64,000 nt of DNA from the NCBI GenBank assembly GCA_963677085.2, contig CAXXFH010000004.1, positions 434,001 through 498,000 on the forward strand. The letters run 5' to 3'. The stretch's first letter is position 1; each line of letters begins with the position of its first letter. This stretch comes from G963677085 sp963677085 (GTDB lineage: Bacteria; Planctomycetota; Planctomycetia; Pirellulales; Thermoguttaceae). Made by a program: the position numbers and the translations under genes. The notes below the pieces were generated by a model. That model saw only the letters and a list, made by a program, of their open reading frames with translations. It was not told the DNA's origin and made no database searches. Of the stretch, positions 63,395-64,000 are shown one piece after another.

Positions 63395-64000
63395 TTATCG
63401 CTTCCAGGCTTTGAAATGAGCGGCAAAACGGCGTCGACAATCCGGCACACGCTGAGCAAGACGCTGGCTCAAGAGGCCAGGAGGTGTGCTTTGGCGAAGA
63501 TCGGCCAAATAGGCCACCAGCTCAGAATGGGCTTCGCGCGAACCATACAGCATGAAGTGAACCCAGGCCCAGGAATCGCGGTACTCGCCTTGCCCCATCT
63601 CAGACATATCTCCCATCGCCTCCAGCTCCTCTATTCGAGGAACTGCGCCGAAGAAGGCATTCCACCGCACCTTGCCGAGATGAGAATGACCATAGGCACG
63701 CTGGCTGGGAGCCATCTCAAAGTACTCGGCAAACCCTTCATCGAGCCACAGCGGCACCACAGGCAACACCGCATGTAATAGGGCGTGAGTACATTCGTGC
63801 CGCAGATCGATGGCCAAATCGTTGCTTTGGTAAGCAAAGACCATCCCCTTGCCCCGCTGCCGCACGTAAAGCGCCTGGCGAAAGGGCACATTGGGTAAAT
63901 ACCGACTGAGATACTGGCGATAGCTCTCACGATCAGCCAACAGATAGATATCGATCGCCTCCTCGGCTGGTGGGACCCCAAGATATCGAGTTAGTTCCTG
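63395..64000 (-). CDS. HExxH metallopeptidase-like protein, 5' end outside window
   Basis: The minus-strand frame is open from the right window edge, so the N-terminus is missing. The visible 201 residues contain DLRHECTHALLHAVLPVVPL, with the HExxH zinc motif HECTH, and DEGFAEYFE as the downstream Glu motif of gluzincin-like peptidases (DUF1570/MA-like). Earlier residues read LGVPPAEEAIDIYLLADRES. This resembles secreted peptidases common in planctomycetes. The C-terminus (HFKAWKR) is complete. Function as an active protease is likely but not proven. Confidence 0.78.
   Translation of the reverse strand, partial: QELTRYLGVPPAEEAIDIYLLADRESYRQYLSRYLPNVPFRQALYVRQRGKGMVFAYQSNDLAIDLRHECTHALLHAVLPVVPLWLDEGFAEYFEMAPSQRAYGHSHLGKVRWNAFFGAVPRIEELEAMGDMSEMGQGEYRDSWAWVHFMLYGSREAHSELVAYLADLRQSTPPGLLSQRLAQRVPDCRRRFAAHFKAWKR

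Noticed and set aside
1..64000. tRNA or rRNA genes
   Set aside because: No stretch combined a tRNA T-arm, anticodon arm and acceptor pairing, and no rRNA-like conserved segment was seen by eye; a tRNAscan-SE and Infernal run would be decisive.

Overview
The window looks like chromosomal DNA of a planctomycete, probably of the Pirellulales group. This is inferred from family content, not from a marker gene. The signs are: two large surface proteins that begin with a short basic segment and an 'LExRxLLS'-like motif instead of an ordinary signal peptide; a Tat-dependent Gfo/Idh/MocA oxidoreductase; a DUF2961 remnant; small secreted proteins with a carboxypeptidase-regulatory-like fold; GC-rich sequence; and many dispersed hairpin repeats between genes. 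No rRNA, tRNA, CRISPR array or insertion sequence was found.

Left part (1-14.9 kb): housekeeping and transport genes. These are a Tat-exported oxidoreductase running off the left edge, a DoxX-like membrane protein with a long insertion, a D-2-hydroxyacid dehydrogenase, an NhaD-type antiporter with a histidine-rich loop, a small conserved protein with a TTG start, a proline-rich secreted protein with a duplicated helical module, a tRNA-dihydrouridine synthase, and a three-gene minus-strand group (NSS transporter, its tiny MetS-like subunit, universal stress protein).

Suf region (14.9-20.9 kb, plus strand): a SufR-like Fe-S regulator, a stand-alone NuoB-like subunit, SufC, SufB, SufD, a Rieske ferredoxin and a SufT/MIP18-like factor. 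The first three genes are joined by TGATG stop/start overlaps. Together they form an iron-sulfur assembly operon with its own sensor; no SufS or SufU is present.

Surface and exopolysaccharide region (22.2-63 kb): a 2650-residue modular surface protein (propeller-like repeats, 16 Ig/cadherin-like repeats, C-terminal GDD repeats) is followed by a minus-strand polysaccharide cluster. That cluster holds a sulfotransferase, a flippase-glycosyltransferase fusion, three further GT4 glycosyltransferases, an O-antigen-ligase-like protein, an initiating sugar transferase, ATP-grasp and HAD proteins, a DegT aminotransferase and a polytopic membrane protein. On its far side lies a secreted S8 protease whose C-terminal repeats match those of the giant protein. 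Then come a DUF2961 gene interrupted by one stop codon, a small lipoprotein-like gene, and a second minus-strand group: Wza export protein, Wzc tyrosine autokinase, Wzy/ligase with TPRs, and a CapD/WbpM-like dehydratase. This group is preceded by three tandem paralogs of a small secreted protein. The most coherent unusual theme is a sulfated surface polysaccharide system flanked by two proteins with a shared, apparently uncharacterised C-terminal repeat module.

Several families of structured intergenic repeats recur, some in inverted orientation tens of kilobases apart. A truncated HExxH metallopeptidase occupies the right edge.
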